This document shows, piece by piece, positions 32,398 to 41,553 of a stretch of 44,764 bases of DNA. Positions within the stretch are counted from its first letter, which is position 1, and each line of letters begins with the position of its first letter. The notes under the pieces were generated by a model. That model did not search any database and was not told where the DNA came from. It worked only from the letters and a program-made list of their open reading frames with translations. Both the position numbers and the translations under genes were made by a program. The DNA comes from Microcaldota archaeon (GTDB lineage Archaea > Micrarchaeota > Micrarchaeia > Anstonellales > Bilamarchaeaceae): the NCBI GenBank assembly GCA_023129075.1, contig JAGMCT010000014.1, positions 1 through 44,764 of the forward strand, given 5' to 3'.

Positions 32398-33264
32398 ATG
32401 AAAAAAATTAATAAAACCACATTAGTTTATTTACTCGGAGTATCTCTATTCTATGGTTTATTAATTGTCGTTCAAAAAATGGGTTTAAATTTTGGTTTAG
32501 ACCCATTATCATTCTCATTTTCAAGAAGCATCATAATTATTTTTATTTCACTTCTTTTCTTTTCATCACAACTAAAAAACTTAAAATTTATCAAAAAATA
32601 TGAATTAAGAGATTTGGTTATTCTTGGAATTGTTTCCGCTGCGGCCATTTTAATTTTATTCCTGGGACAAAATATTACAGCCGCAGTAAACGCGGGATTT
32701 CTTATTAGATTAACACCTTTATTTGTGTTACCTTTTGCCTATTTCTTACTAAAAGAAAAAGCTTCCAAAAATTCGATATTTTTTATGTTTATAATGCTAT
32801 TCGGGGCATTTTTATTAGTAACCAATGGAGCTTTGATAATTCCTTATTTAGGTGACTTATTGATAATCCTTGTTGCATTGATTATAGCATTTCAAAATGT
32901 TTTTGCTAAGAAAATTATGCAGAGCGTATCAACGGATATTATCATCTTCTTTAGAGTCTGTTTAAGCGCATTATTTATAGTAATGTTTATCCCTTTTCTT
33001 TTAGGTTATGAAAGCATAAGTGCATTATTTGATGGTTTATTCTATGTCGTACTTACAGCAATCTTATACTTTCTATCTGTGATTTGTCAATATAGAGCAA
33101 TAAAATTAGTCGGTCCATTTATTACAACTACATTTTTCCTTTCAGGTTCATTGTTTTCAGCGTTATTTGCCTATATTTTATTAGGGGAAATTTTGTCTTT
33201 TGTACAATGGATAGGTGCAGCAGGTATTTTATTAGGAGGGTATCTCTTAATAAAAAAAATATAA
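32398..33264 (+). CDS. EamA/DMT-superfamily transporter
   Basis: A 288-residue membrane protein with about ten hydrophobic helices in two five-helix EamA halves. Family features are the N-terminal FYGLLIVVQKMGL, a mid-protein YFLLKEKASKNS and its second-half equivalent YILLGEILSFVQWIGAAGI. Relatives export amino acids, sugars or other small metabolites; the substrate here is unknown. The gene is more A/T rich than its neighbours, stands alone with its own promoter, and has a different codon feel (many TTA, ATT and AAA codons). This may indicate acquisition by transfer. Confidence 0.88.
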   Translation: MKKINKTTLVYLLGVSLFYGLLIVVQKMGLNFGLDPLSFSFSRSIIIIFISLLFFSSQLKNLKFIKKYELRDLVILGIVSAAAILILFLGQNITAAVNAGFLIRLTPLFVLPFAYFLLKEKASKNSIFFMFIMLFGAFLLVTNGALIIPYLGDLLIILVALIIAFQNVFAKKIMQSVSTDIIIFFRVCLSALFIVMFIPFLLGYESISALFDGLFYVVLTAILYFLSVICQYRAIKLVGPFITTTFFLSGSLFSALFAYILLGEILSFVQWIGAAGILLGGYLLIKKI

Positions 33265-33410
33265 AATAAAACTAAATTTTCGGCCAGATTCCGTGAGCTC
33301 TTATTTGCTGCCGCTCACCCGATGCCGTACCAATATAAATTCTCTTGACACCTGCTGCCCATCTGCGAAAAAACAAATTCTTTTAAATTCTTCCTATAAT
33401 TTCTTTCTTT

Positions 33411-33974
33411 ATGTGGGAATTAATTATTGGTGCTGTAATTCTGGGAACAATATTTCTTGTATTACTGGTTCTGTTTTTCCTTTACAACAGGCTCATTGCC
33501 CTGAAGAATAGAATAGATAATGCATGGGCCCAGATTGATGTACAGCTCCAGAGAAGGGCCGACCTTATTCCAAACCTTGTCAAGACAGTAAAAGGATATG
33601 CAAAGCACGAGAAAAGCGTTTTTGAGAATGTTACAAAGGCAAGGTCTGCTATGCTCAGGGCAAAGACCGTTGAGGGAAAGGCAAAGGCAAGCAATATGCT
33701 TTCAGAGACCCTGAAATCCCTTTTCGCAGTTTCAGAGGCCTACCCGGACTTAAAGGCAAACAAAAACTTCATGATGCTCCAGGAGGAGCTCTCTGGACTG
33801 GAGAATAAGGTTGCTTATACAAGAACAGCTTACAACGACACAGTTCTTGAATTCAACCAGACAATAGAGCTTATTCCATTCAATTTCATTGCATCGATAC
33901 TCTCCTACAAGAAAAGACCTTACTTTGAAGCAGAAGAAGAAAAGAAAGAGGTTCCCGATGTTTCCTTTGAGTGA
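33411..33974 (+). CDS. lemA: LemA family protein
   Basis: A 187-residue LemA-family protein. One N-terminal membrane helix ([20 protein letters not shown]) is followed by the family motif [30 protein letters not shown] and [13 protein letters not shown] long helical bundle ends with [18 protein letters not shown]. Orientation is N-out with a cytoplasmic helical domain in the usual model. htpX follows on the same strand, as in many bacteria and archaea. The biochemical role is not established; co-occurrence with HtpX suggests membrane-protein quality control. Confidence 0.92.
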   Translation: MWELIIGAVILGTIFLVLLVLFFLYNRLIALKNRIDNAWAQIDVQLQRRADLIPNLVKTVKGYAKHEKSVFENVTKARSAMLRAKTVEGKAKASNMLSETLKSLFAVSEAYPDLKANKNFMMLQEELSGLENKVAYTRTAYNDTVLEFNQTIELIPFNFIASILSYKKRPYFEAEEEKKEVPDVSFE

Positions 33975-34016
33975 TAAGACCATTGGTTTCCGTGAACTAT
34001 AAAGGTGTGAAATAAG

Positions 34017-34889
34017 ATGAATCTATTTGATGCCATCTCTGCAAACAAGAGGAACTCTATTATCCTTATGCTCTCAGTGATTTTCCTTATTTCTTTAATT
34101 ATTGCTATATTCTCTTATGCTTTAGGGCTGGACGAATTCGGACTGACTGGAGGTATAATATTTGCTCTTGCCTATGTCATCATCAATTATTTTTATGCAG
34201 GCAGTATAATTCTCTCTCTCAGCAGTGCAAAACCAGTAAAGAAAACCGAATACCCTTACCTCTACAATTTAGTAGAAGGTCTTGCACTTGCCGCCGAAAT
34301 CCCAAAACCAAAGCTCTACATGATAAATGAAGCCGGAATGAATGCATTTGCAACAGGCAGAGACCCAAAGCACGCCGTAATAGTTGTTACAAAAGGCCTT
34401 GTAGAAAATATGAACCGCCAGGAATTGGAAGGGGTAATAGCCCATGAGATGTCCCATATAATGAATTATGATATCCGCTTCATGATGCTGTCCGTGGTTC
34501 TTGTGGGCCTTATAGGAATGCTTTCAGAGGTTTTTCTGCGCTCCTTATTCTGGGGTGGAGGAAGAAGAAAGGGAAGCGGAAATGCGGTTTTGCTCCTTAT
34601 TGCTGTAGTCCTTTCTATTCTTGCACCAATCTTCGCCATTATAATAAGATTTGCCATCTCAAGGCAGAGAGAATACCTTGCAGATGCTTCTGCAGCCCGC
34701 TTAACCCGCTACCCCCCTGGCCTTGCTTCTGCCCTTAAGAAAATAAAAGCCCATTACAAGCCCATAAAAGCAGCTAATTCCGAAACCGCGCCTCTTTATA
34801 TTGTAAATCCCATAAAAAAAGGGATTGCAGGAATGTTTGCCACCCATCCCCCCATTGAAGACAGGATAAAGAAACTGGAACAAATGTAA
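34017..34889 (+). CDS. htpX: HtpX-like zinc metalloprotease
   Basis: A 290-residue M48-family membrane protease. Two membrane helices lie at about 15-65, the zinc-binding HEMSH is at 143-147 in GVIAHEMSHIMNYD, and two further hydrophobic segments follow. The third zinc ligand region is ISRQREYLADASAARL. HtpX degrades damaged membrane proteins with its active site in the cytoplasm. The ATG follows GGTGTGAAATAAG. lemA lies 43 bp upstream and is probably co-regulated. Confidence 0.95.
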   Translation: MNLFDAISANKRNSIILMLSVIFLISLIIAIFSYALGLDEFGLTGGIIFALAYVIINYFYAGSIILSLSSAKPVKKTEYPYLYNLVEGLALAAEIPKPKLYMINEAGMNAFATGRDPKHAVIVVTKGLVENMNRQELEGVIAHEMSHIMNYDIRFMMLSVVLVGLIGMLSEVFLRSLFWGGGRRKGSGNAVLLLIAVVLSILAPIFAIIIRFAISRQREYLADASAARLTRYPPGLASALKKIKAHYKPIKAANSETAPLYIVNPIKKGIAGMFATHPPIEDRIKKLEQM

Positions 34890-34909
34890 TCCTTTTCACT
34901 GTATTTTAT

Positions 34910-35215
34910 TCAACAGTAAGCTTCTTCTTCGGTTTCTCCTACACAAACCCCTTCCACACATGAACAGGTAATACACGATTTAGCTATTAATAGGCAGGTA
35001 ACTCCTTCACAATCCTTTTCCTCAGCAAAATTTTTATTGATGCATGGAGTTGAACCCGGATTACAACATGAGGGCATATTTACGCAGTCCGAATCAACTG
35101 AACATTTTAGGTGCTCTGGAATCTCAGTATTACTTTCAGTATTTTCTCCATTTGTTATACAGCCTGCAAACATGAAACTAAGAGCTAGGATAGATATCAG
35201 AATATATTTTTTCAT
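34910..35215 (-). CDS. Cys-rich lipoprotein
   Basis: A 101-residue exported protein. The start is the ATG at 35215, because KKYILISILALSFMFAGC is a complete lipoprotein signal with lipobox FAGC; in-frame upstream codons would bury it. The mature part (CITNGENTES...) has about twelve more cysteines in a compact pattern (CSVDSDCVNMPSCCNPG, then CITCSCVEGVCV). This suggests a disulfide knot anchored on the outer face. Similar DSDC...CVxGxCV patterns occur in other small archaeal surface proteins. Its gene converges with htpX, 20 bp apart. The function is unknown. Confidence 0.8.
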   Translation of the reverse strand: MKKYILISILALSFMFAGCITNGENTESNTEIPEHLKCSVDSDCVNMPSCCNPGSTPCINKNFAEEKDCEGVTCLLIAKSCITCSCVEGVCVGETEEEAYC

Positions 35216-35370
35216 TTTTACCACTATCTTATGCCAAGTAATACACATTAAAAATATATCGTTGGAGTCCTGTTCAGTTCTATGAAATAAATAATACAAA
35301 TCAACTGGAACTACCAATTAATATGTAAAGTAAACCAAACATATACTTTTTTGTAAGTTTTGTTTATTTC

Positions 35371-35418
35371 ATGGAGCAGTTGTATTCCGAGGTACTGGAA
35401 GAAATGCAAGCCTTTTAA
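35371..35418 (+). other. 15-codon mini-ORF in the glyA upstream region
   Basis: ATGGAGCAGTTGTATTCC begins a 15-residue ORF (MEQLYSEVLEEMQAF) ending in TAA at 35418, inside the TATA box of glyA. Its upstream bases (TTTTTTGTA...GTTTATTTC before ATGG) resemble those before the gene at 3384. It could be a leader peptide, a gene relic, or chance. Confidence 0.25.
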
Positions 35419-35420
35419 TC
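35411..35420 (+). promoter_or_regulatory. glyA TATA box
   Basis: CCTTTTAATC lies 23-32 bases before the glyA ATG at 35443, the spacing expected for a nearly leaderless archaeal transcript. Confidence 0.5.
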
Positions 35421-35442
35421 CTTAAACATTATATCTCCAAAC

Positions 35443-36651
35443 ATGGACGACGAAATCTTTTCTTTGGTTAAAAAAGAGGAAGAAAGGCAGAGAAACACCC
35501 TTGACCTTATTGCATCTGAGAATTACACCAGCAAAGCAGTATTGGAGATAACAGGCTCAGTACTAACCAATAAGTATTCCGAGGGCTACCCTGGAAAAAG
35601 ATATTATGCAGGAAATGAATTCATAGACCAAACCGAAACCCTTGCAATAGAAAGGGCCAAAAAACTCTTCAAGGTAGGTTATGCAAATGTTCAGCCCCAT
35701 GCAGGAGCAATAGCAAACCTTGCAGCTTTCCAGGCCTTCCTGAACCCTGGCGATAAGATAATGGGGATGGACCTTTCTCACGGAGGCCACCTTACCCACG
35801 GAAGCCCTGTAAACTTCTCAGGAAAGCTCTACAATGTAGTAAGCTACGGGGTCTCAAAGGAAACCGAAACAATTGATTACGATGAGGTAATGAAGCTGGC
35901 AAAGCAGGAAAAACCCAACCTCATAATATGCGGATACACCGCCTACCCAAGAACTGTTTATTTTGACAGATTCAAAGAAATAGCTAATGAAGTTGGAGCA
36001 GTTCTTTTAGCAGATATAGCCCATATTGCAGGGCTTATTGCCGGAGAGGCGCACCCATCCCCTGCAAAATACGCAGATGTCATAACCTCAACAACCCATA
36101 AAACCCTTAGAGGTCCAAGAGGTGCAATAATCCTAACAGACAACGAAGAGAATGCAAAGAAGATAAACAAGGCAGTATTCCCAGGAGTGCAGGGAGGTCC
36201 TTTAGACCATGTTATTGCTGCAAAAGCTGTCTGCTTTTATGAGGCGCTGCAGCCTGAATTCAAGGATTACGCCAGACAGGTTGTAAAGAATGCAAAGGTT
36301 TTAGCAGAAGAATTAACATCTTTTGGTTATAGGCTGGTTTCAGGAGGAACAGACAACCATCTTATGCTTGTTGACCTTACAGCTAAGGAGATAACCGGAA
36401 AAGAGGCCCAGCATGCTTTGGAAGAGGTATCTATAATAGTTAATAGAAACACCGTTCCCTTTGATACAAGAAGCCCGTTCATAACAAGCGGAATAAGATT
36501 GGGGACTCCTGCATTAACCACCAGAGGGCTGAAAGAACCCGAAATAAAGGAAGTTGCCTCTTTGATACACAGAACACTTAAAGGAGAGGATAAAGAGAAA
36601 ATAAGAGGAGAAGTGCACGAGCTGGTGGGCAAATTTCCAATTTATGCTTAA
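35443..36651 (+). CDS. glyA: Serine hydroxymethyltransferase
   Basis: A 402-residue PLP enzyme interconverting serine and glycine with a tetrahydropterin one-carbon carrier. It has [33 protein letters not shown], the HGGHLTHG loop and the PLP-lysine block [14 protein letters not shown] with K220. The C-terminus [20 protein letters not shown] is typical. Length and motifs are standard, and no deletion of substrate residues is seen. Whether the carrier is folate or a methanopterin cannot be told. It stands alone under its own promoter. Confidence 0.97.
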   Translation: MDDEIFSLVKKEEERQRNTLDLIASENYTSKAVLEITGSVLTNKYSEGYPGKRYYAGNEFIDQTETLAIERAKKLFKVGYANVQPHAGAIANLAAFQAFLNPGDKIMGMDLSHGGHLTHGSPVNFSGKLYNVVSYGVSKETETIDYDEVMKLAKQEKPNLIICGYTAYPRTVYFDRFKEIANEVGAVLLADIAHIAGLIAGEAHPSPAKYADVITSTTHKTLRGPRGAIILTDNEENAKKINKAVFPGVQGGPLDHVIAAKAVCFYEALQPEFKDYARQVVKNAKVLAEELTSFGYRLVSGGTDNHLMLVDLTAKEITGKEAQHALEEVSIIVNRNTVPFDTRSPFITSGIRLGTPALTTRGLKEPEIKEVASLIHRTLKGEDKEKIRGEVHELVGKFPIYA

Positions 36652-36660
36652 TAATGCACA

Positions 36661-36670
36661 GTTTTAAATA
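36661..36670 (+). promoter_or_regulatory. TATA box of the membrane HEAT protein gene
   Basis: GTTTTAAATA begins 33 bases before the ATG at 36694. The same ten bases occur at 38945-38954, 32 bases before another ATG, which gives a clear consensus for this organism. Confidence 0.6.
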
Positions 36671-36693
36671 CTTTTCCACACATTTACTTATAC

Positions 36694-37626
36694 ATGAGCA
36701 AAAGGCAAATAGAAAAAAAAGTCCGAACCCTGGAAAGAAGAATGAAATGGCTCTCTTTCAGGAAATTCGTTAAGAAACATAGATTAGCAATATCTATGGC
36801 CCTGCTTTTGCCGGTTGCAGCTGCAGGAGTACATATTTACAATAAAGAGCCCCCAAAAGAAAAAAAGGACCCTTATTCGCAGGTGTTTGTTCTCTGGAGA
36901 AACAATGTTCTGGATTCAAGGATTTCGGCAATAGATATGCTCAAACAAATGCCCGAGAAGAAAGCATTCGGCCTTCTTATAAAATCCTTAAAAACCCAGG
37001 ATAATGAGGTTGTTGAAGAAGCACTCCATGCACTCAAGAGAAATAAAACAGAGGATAAGTCAGAGCTTCTGGAATTGCTGGTGGACAGAAGGAAAAACGT
37101 AAGAAAGCTCGGTCTTGAATATCTTTTCTCTCATAAACTTTACTCAGCCCAACAGATTTCATTTTTGAAGAATTTACTCTCAACCTCCCCATTCAATGAG
37201 ATAAGAGGAGAGATTGTTTCGCTTTTCCTTTCTCTTGGAAAAGATGACTTTCTTATGGAGAATTATTTCTCAGAACCTGATGAAAGAATAAGATCTAAAA
37301 TAGTTCAGAATCTTGCTCTAAAAAAAGAACCATATATAAGGGATTTCCTTCTTGGGGTTGCGGATAAGGAACCCAATAATGAGATTCTTTCCCGAACTGT
37401 TCTTGCACTCTCTGATTACAAGGGAGAAGAGGTTGAAAGAGCCGTGAAGAATATCTTTATAATGGCGGCACAGAATAGACTTCCAGGAAAAACTTCCAGT
37501 AGAGGATGTATGCTTTTAAGACAAAATGCACAGATGTCCCTCAATAGGATAAAGTTCGGTGCACCTCTTAATATTTCCTATGGATACAAAGGAGGGAAAA
37601 CCTCTAAAGCAGATAGGAAGAAATAG
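36694..37626 (+). CDS. Membrane-anchored HEAT-repeat protein
   Basis: A 310-residue protein. Residues 1-30 are strongly basic, and one membrane helix follows at about 31-50 (LAISMALLLPVAAAGVHIY). Residues 60-270 are HEAT/PBS-like helical repeats (for example RISAIDMLKQMPEKKAFGLL, then NEVVEEALHALKRN). The basic N-terminus predicts the repeat domain outside the membrane (N-in). It is a generic protein-protein interaction scaffold. Its end overlaps the convergent cca gene by 23 bp. No enzyme motif is seen. Confidence 0.7.
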   Translation: MSKRQIEKKVRTLERRMKWLSFRKFVKKHRLAISMALLLPVAAAGVHIYNKEPPKEKKDPYSQVFVLWRNNVLDSRISAIDMLKQMPEKKAFGLLIKSLKTQDNEVVEEALHALKRNKTEDKSELLELLVDRRKNVRKLGLEYLFSHKLYSAQQISFLKNLLSTSPFNEIRGEIVSLFLSLGKDDFLMENYFSEPDERIRSKIVQNLALKKEPYIRDFLLGVADKEPNNEILSRTVLALSDYKGEEVERAVKNIFIMAAQNRLPGKTSSRGCMLLRQNAQMSLNRIKFGAPLNISYGYKGGKTSKADRKK

Positions 37627-38845
37627 TTTTCCTGAATCTTCCTGCCTGTTTTCCGGAATATATCCCTGCTTTTTTTAATCCTTTTCCAAGATGAGAAGGT
37701 GCTTTTATATTTCGTATATCTTTGTAAAACTCCTTTATTTTTCTTTTCTTTCTTTTGCTCAAGGCACAAAGGTTCTGTTCCTTTATAATCACTGTTTTGT
37801 ATTTCTTCTTGAATTCCTCTGCATTTTCTTTCATCCAAATCATAGGTCCCTTCCTGATTTCCACTTCAGGCAGTTCCAGTTCTTCAAATTCATACAGCAG
37901 GGTAATCCCCTTCTCTTCTTCTGCATACATCCCTATTATTCCAAAACCCTTCTTTTTCAACAAGCCACTTATCCTTTCCTTTAATCTGTGCACCTGCCCC
38001 CATAATACATCATCAACAATAGGAGGTTTCTCCACATTTATTACAATAATTTTTCTCCATTTCTCTATTTTCTTTTCTTTAGGATAAAAAAAGGACATGG
38101 CCGGTTTCTTCAGAAAACACTGGCACAGGTAAATGAACTTGGAAAGCACTTCCCTAGATATTACTGCCCCAACATTCCTTTTTGGGTCCACAGGGTCCTG
38201 GAAGACAAGGTTTGCATCCTCAAAACCCCTCCCCTGCAGTACTGCAGGAATTCTCCATTTTGATGCTTCTTCCACCAGCCTCTTGAAATTTCCATACTGA
38301 AGCACCAAAAGTTCACATAGATAGCCCGAGAACCCCTTTATTTTTATCTCGGCACCATAAAGGTTGTTTGCTTTAAGGAATCTCTTGAGCAGGAGCACCT
38401 CTTTTTTTCTTCCCCTGCTAAATCTCTTGTTTATATACTCAGTATGCAATTGGGTTCTGTCCACTGAAGATGCAATCCTTTCCCCTTTTTTCATGAAATA
38501 TGCAGGAACCACATCTATTCTTATGCCCTTTAAATATAATTTTATATATGGATGTTCTGCATATCCCTCCTCCTTTCTCTCTTTTGGAAATGCTTTTTCC
38601 ACTGCTTTTTTCAGCACCCTAAACATCCTTTCTTTTGAGTATTTTTTTGGGAAAAGTGCAAATAAATCCAGGTCCTTTTCTCCTTTAATGAAGGTTTCCT
38701 TTGCAACAGAGCCGGTGGCCACTAATTTTGTTCCTTTTGGGAGTTCTATTTTTTTCATTATTTTTCTTTTTATTCCTTCAATCTCTTCTATCTCCTTTTT
38801 TCCAGGACTTATTTTTTTCAGAACTGTTTTCAGAATCTTTTCCAT
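37604..38845 (-). CDS. cca: Archaeal (class I) CCA-adding tRNA nucleotidyltransferase
   Basis: A 413-residue enzyme that builds or repairs the CCA end of tRNA. The class I nucleotidyltransferase signature is ATGSVAKETFIKGEKDLDLF, with the third carboxylate in IRIDVVPAY. The following region (RIASSVDRTQLHTEYINKRF and KVLLLKRFLKANNLYGAEI-like) matches archaeal CCA enzymes. The start is ATG at 38845, with a TATA box at 38863-38875 on the minus strand. The usual archaeal length is about 440, so it is slightly short. Its 3' end runs 23 bp into the opposing HEAT-protein gene. Confidence 0.95.
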   Translation of the reverse strand: MEKILKTVLKKISPGKKEIEEIEGIKRKIMKKIELPKGTKLVATGSVAKETFIKGEKDLDLFALFPKKYSKERMFRVLKKAVEKAFPKERKEEGYAEHPYIKLYLKGIRIDVVPAYFMKKGERIASSVDRTQLHTEYINKRFSRGRKKEVLLLKRFLKANNLYGAEIKIKGFSGYLCELLVLQYGNFKRLVEEASKWRIPAVLQGRGFEDANLVFQDPVDPKRNVGAVISREVLSKFIYLCQCFLKKPAMSFFYPKEKKIEKWRKIIVINVEKPPIVDDVLWGQVHRLKERISGLLKKKGFGIIGMYAEEEKGITLLYEFEELELPEVEIRKGPMIWMKENAEEFKKKYKTVIIKEQNLCALSKRKKRKIKEFYKDIRNIKAPSHLGKGLKKAGIYSGKQAGRFRKTISSYLL

Positions 38846-38944
38846 GCCCAATTTTCTGTAACATATTTAAAAAAGCTGTCCTAAACCTTTTTGCATTGCA
38901 TTTACTCAAAAATAGAGAAATTTAGCAGAGTTGTGTTTGTATTG

Positions 38945-38954
38945 GTTTTAAATA
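38945..38954 (+). promoter_or_regulatory. TATA box of the alpha/beta hydrolase gene
   Basis: GTTTTAAATA, identical to the box at 36661-36670, begins 32 bases before the ATG at 38977. A minus-strand box for cca (CTTTTTTAAATAT, 38863-38875) lies in the same divergent region. Confidence 0.6.
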
Positions 38955-38976
38955 CATTTCCTACCATATTCTACTC

Positions 38977-39816
38977 ATGAATACATCCAGAAGAATAAAA
39001 TCTTATAAAGAATGGAAACCAATCAATATTTCAAAAAATAAGAATATATGGGTTCGCCAAAAGGAAGGAGATATTGCTAAACCTCTTCTTGTGCTAACCC
39101 ATGGTGTGCTTTCCTCAGGTCCTGCCCTCAACAAACAGTTCGAGGCTTTTAGAGGTTATTCAGGGCCGGTTCTTGCCCTTGAATGTTCCGGACACGGCAT
39201 CTCTGATTCTTTGGAAAGAAAAAAACAAATTCTGGATTATGCAGATGAGATTCTTGAAGTGGCCGGCAGGGCCCTTCCCTTTTTCCAGCCCAGAAATACT
39301 GTTTTCCTCGGCCACTGCCATGCAGGGGATGTTGCCCACATGCTGGCGCGCAGGCAGGAGGTAGCCGGGACGGTTTTGCTCAATCCTGTTCTCACCAATT
39401 CAGTTGCATCCTTCATCGCGTTTGAACTGAATTTTATCTACCGTTCGGTCAGGAGCGAGATAAGGCGGATGCTTGGGAGAGCAGGGAAGGCAGATGAATC
39501 CCAGCACAAGGACAAGCTCCCCATTACTCAGTATACCAGTAGCCCGCTAAGACAATTTTTCAGTACGCTAGACCTTTTTCGTACAATGGGACAAAAGGAA
39601 TACGGTTTTCAATTGAACAACAGGCCGGCCCTTTTGATAACCGGAGAACACGATGCACTTGGCAGACCTGTATATGTGGAAACAATCTCCAAAATGATTC
39701 CAAATTCCGAGCACCATATTTTGAAGGACTGCGGACACATGACCATTCTTGTTAAACCCGAAGAGGTCGCAAGATTGGTAATTGAATTTGTGGAAAGAAA
39801 GGCCATAAGATACTAA
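38977..39816 (+). CDS. Alpha/beta hydrolase with Cys nucleophile
   Basis: A 279-residue alpha/beta-hydrolase-fold protein. LVLTHGVLSSGP forms the oxyanion region. The nucleophile elbow is FLGHCHAGDV with C114 in place of the usual Ser. The acid is D226 (TGEHDALG) and the base H254 (DCGHMTIL). A Cys-Asp-His triad is known from dienelactone hydrolases and some acyltransferases, so a thioester intermediate is possible. The cap region (about 150-200) is basic and helical. It has no signal peptide. The substrate is unknown. It stands 27 bp before the DNA ligase gene, but the ligase has its own TATA-like box. Confidence 0.85.
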   Translation: MNTSRRIKSYKEWKPINISKNKNIWVRQKEGDIAKPLLVLTHGVLSSGPALNKQFEAFRGYSGPVLALECSGHGISDSLERKKQILDYADEILEVAGRALPFFQPRNTVFLGHCHAGDVAHMLARRQEVAGTVLLNPVLTNSVASFIAFELNFIYRSVRSEIRRMLGRAGKADESQHKDKLPITQYTSSPLRQFFSTLDLFRTMGQKEYGFQLNNRPALLITGEHDALGRPVYVETISKMIPNSEHHILKDCGHMTILVKPEEVARLVIEFVERKAIRY

Positions 39817-39843
39817 TTTAAACCTTAATCACCTATTTTTCTT

Positions 39844-41553
39844 ATGCTCTTTTCGCTTGCTGCCCAGCGCTTTCATGAGATAGAAAAAATCCGCGGAAGG
39901 CTTGAGATGACCGATATTCTTGCTGATTTATTCAGGATGGCTCTTCCTAATGAGATATCTGATTTGGTATACCTAACAAAGGGCCAGCTTCTCCCTCCCT
40001 ATAAGGGTATTGACCTTGGTCTCGGGGAAAGGTTTGCAGAAGAGGCAATCTCCATCTCCACCGGCCACCCTAAATCAAATATCCAATCCTATTTCAAGAA
40101 GAGCGGAGACCTCGGCCTTACTGCAGAGCATTTTGTTTCAGAGAGAAAACAACAGTCCCTTTCCTCCTCCGAACTTGAACTCTCATATGTTTATGATGCA
40201 ATGCTGAAGATTGCAACCTCTTCAGGAACAGGGAGCCAGCAGTTAAAGATAAGGTATCTTTCGGACCTGCTCAATAGTGCAACACCTATTGAAGCAAGGT
40301 ATATTGTAAGGTTTGTTCTCGGACAGTTAAGACTGGGTGTCGGAGACCCAACAATCCTTGATGCCCTGAGCGTTTCCAAAACAGGAGACAAGTCCCTTCG
40401 GAATGAGCTTGAAAATGCATACAACCTCTGCTCTGATTTAGGGTTTGTTGCAAAAACCTTCAAGGAAACCCCGGACAAAATAAAGGAATTTCAAATAGAG
40501 ATTTTCAAGCCCATAAGACCGGCTCTTGCAGAAAGATTGAAAACCCCTGAAGAGATAATAAAGAAATTGGGAAGGTGCTTTGTAGAATACAAATACGACG
40601 GCTTTCGCTTAATGTGCCATAAAAAAGGAAAAGAAGTTGAGATTTATTCAAGGAAACTGGAAAAGATGACGCATATGTTTCCGGATGTAAAAAAGGCAAT
40701 CCTTTCGCTTCCGCACGATGAAATAATATTTGAGGGCGAGGCCCTTGCATTCAACAAAAAAGAAGACCGCTTTTATTCCTTTCAGGAGACCATGCACAGA
40801 AGAAGGAAGCACGGCATAAAAGAGGCTTCTTTAAAATACCCTCTGCGTGTTTTTATTTTTGATATTCAATATCTTGACGGAAGAAATACATCCATTCTTT
40901 CCTTTAAGCAAAGAAGAGAAATAATTGAAGGAATATTCCCAAAAGGAATCCTGCATACAAGCGATGGATGGATTGTAGAAAAACCAGCAAAACTAAGGAA
41001 GATTTTTGATGATGCCATATCCAAAGGTTTGGAAGGAGTAATGGCAAAGGACCTTAATTCCCCTTATGTTGCAGGAAAAAGAAAATTCGCATGGGTGAAG
41101 CTCAAGAAATCCTATGGGGCCCAAATGGACACTGTTGATGCTGTGATTTTGGGATATTACAAAGGAAAGGGAGCAAGAGCAATATTTGGTTTTGGAGGCC
41201 TTCTTGTAGGCACATATAATAATGAAAAAGGAAGATTTGAAACAATAGCAAAGATAGGAACTGGTTTTACAGAACAGGAAATGGAGATGCTCAGGGAGAT
41301 GCTGGACCGCATAAAGCTTGGACACCCTCCTCATGATTTAGATTATGAAATAAAGCCGGATGTGTGGGTAAAACCTTTATACATCGTTGAGGTTGCATTT
41401 GATGAAATCACGAGGTCTCCTTCCCATACATGCGGAAAAAAAGAAGGAAAAGGTTATGCATTAAGGTTTCCGAGAATGATAAGAATAAGGGACGATAAGG
41501 GAATCTATGACTCCACAACCACCAAAGAAATAAAAAGAATGGCAGGAAGCTAA
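39844..41553 (+). CDS. lig: ATP-dependent DNA ligase
   Basis: A 569-residue ligase of the archaeal/eukaryotic LigI type. Motif I is EYKYDGFR with the adenylated Lys at K250. Motif III includes YSRKLEKMTHMFPDV, motif IV EGVMAKD, and motif V KRKFAWVKLKKSY. The N-terminal DNA-binding domain (about 1-220) and C-terminal OB domain (PDVWVKPLYIVEVAFDEITR) are complete. AATTTAAACC at 39815 is a TATA box about 29 bases upstream. It converges on spt5 with a 4-bp CTAA overlap. It seals Okazaki fragments with PCNA and PolB. Confidence 0.97.
   Translation: MLFSLAAQRFHEIEKIRGRLEMTDILADLFRMALPNEISDLVYLTKGQLLPPYKGIDLGLGERFAEEAISISTGHPKSNIQSYFKKSGDLGLTAEHFVSERKQQSLSSSELELSYVYDAMLKIATSSGTGSQQLKIRYLSDLLNSATPIEARYIVRFVLGQLRLGVGDPTILDALSVSKTGDKSLRNELENAYNLCSDLGFVAKTFKETPDKIKEFQIEIFKPIRPALAERLKTPEEIIKKLGRCFVEYKYDGFRLMCHKKGKEVEIYSRKLEKMTHMFPDVKKAILSLPHDEIIFEGEALAFNKKEDRFYSFQETMHRRRKHGIKEASLKYPLRVFIFDIQYLDGRNTSILSFKQRREIIEGIFPKGILHTSDGWIVEKPAKLRKIFDDAISKGLEGVMAKDLNSPYVAGKRKFAWVKLKKSYGAQMDTVDAVILGYYKGKGARAIFGFGGLLVGTYNNEKGRFETIAKIGTGFTEQEMEMLREMLDRIKLGHPPHDLDYEIKPDVWVKPLYIVEVAFDEITRSPSHTCGKKEGKGYALRFPRMIRIRDDKGIYDSTTTKEIKRMAGS

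Noticed and set aside
33293-33318. Inverted repeat GTGAGC...GCTCAC before lemA
   Set aside because: The 6-bp stem with a 14-base loop is weak and is not followed by a T-run; it could be chance. No RNA family pattern was recognised.
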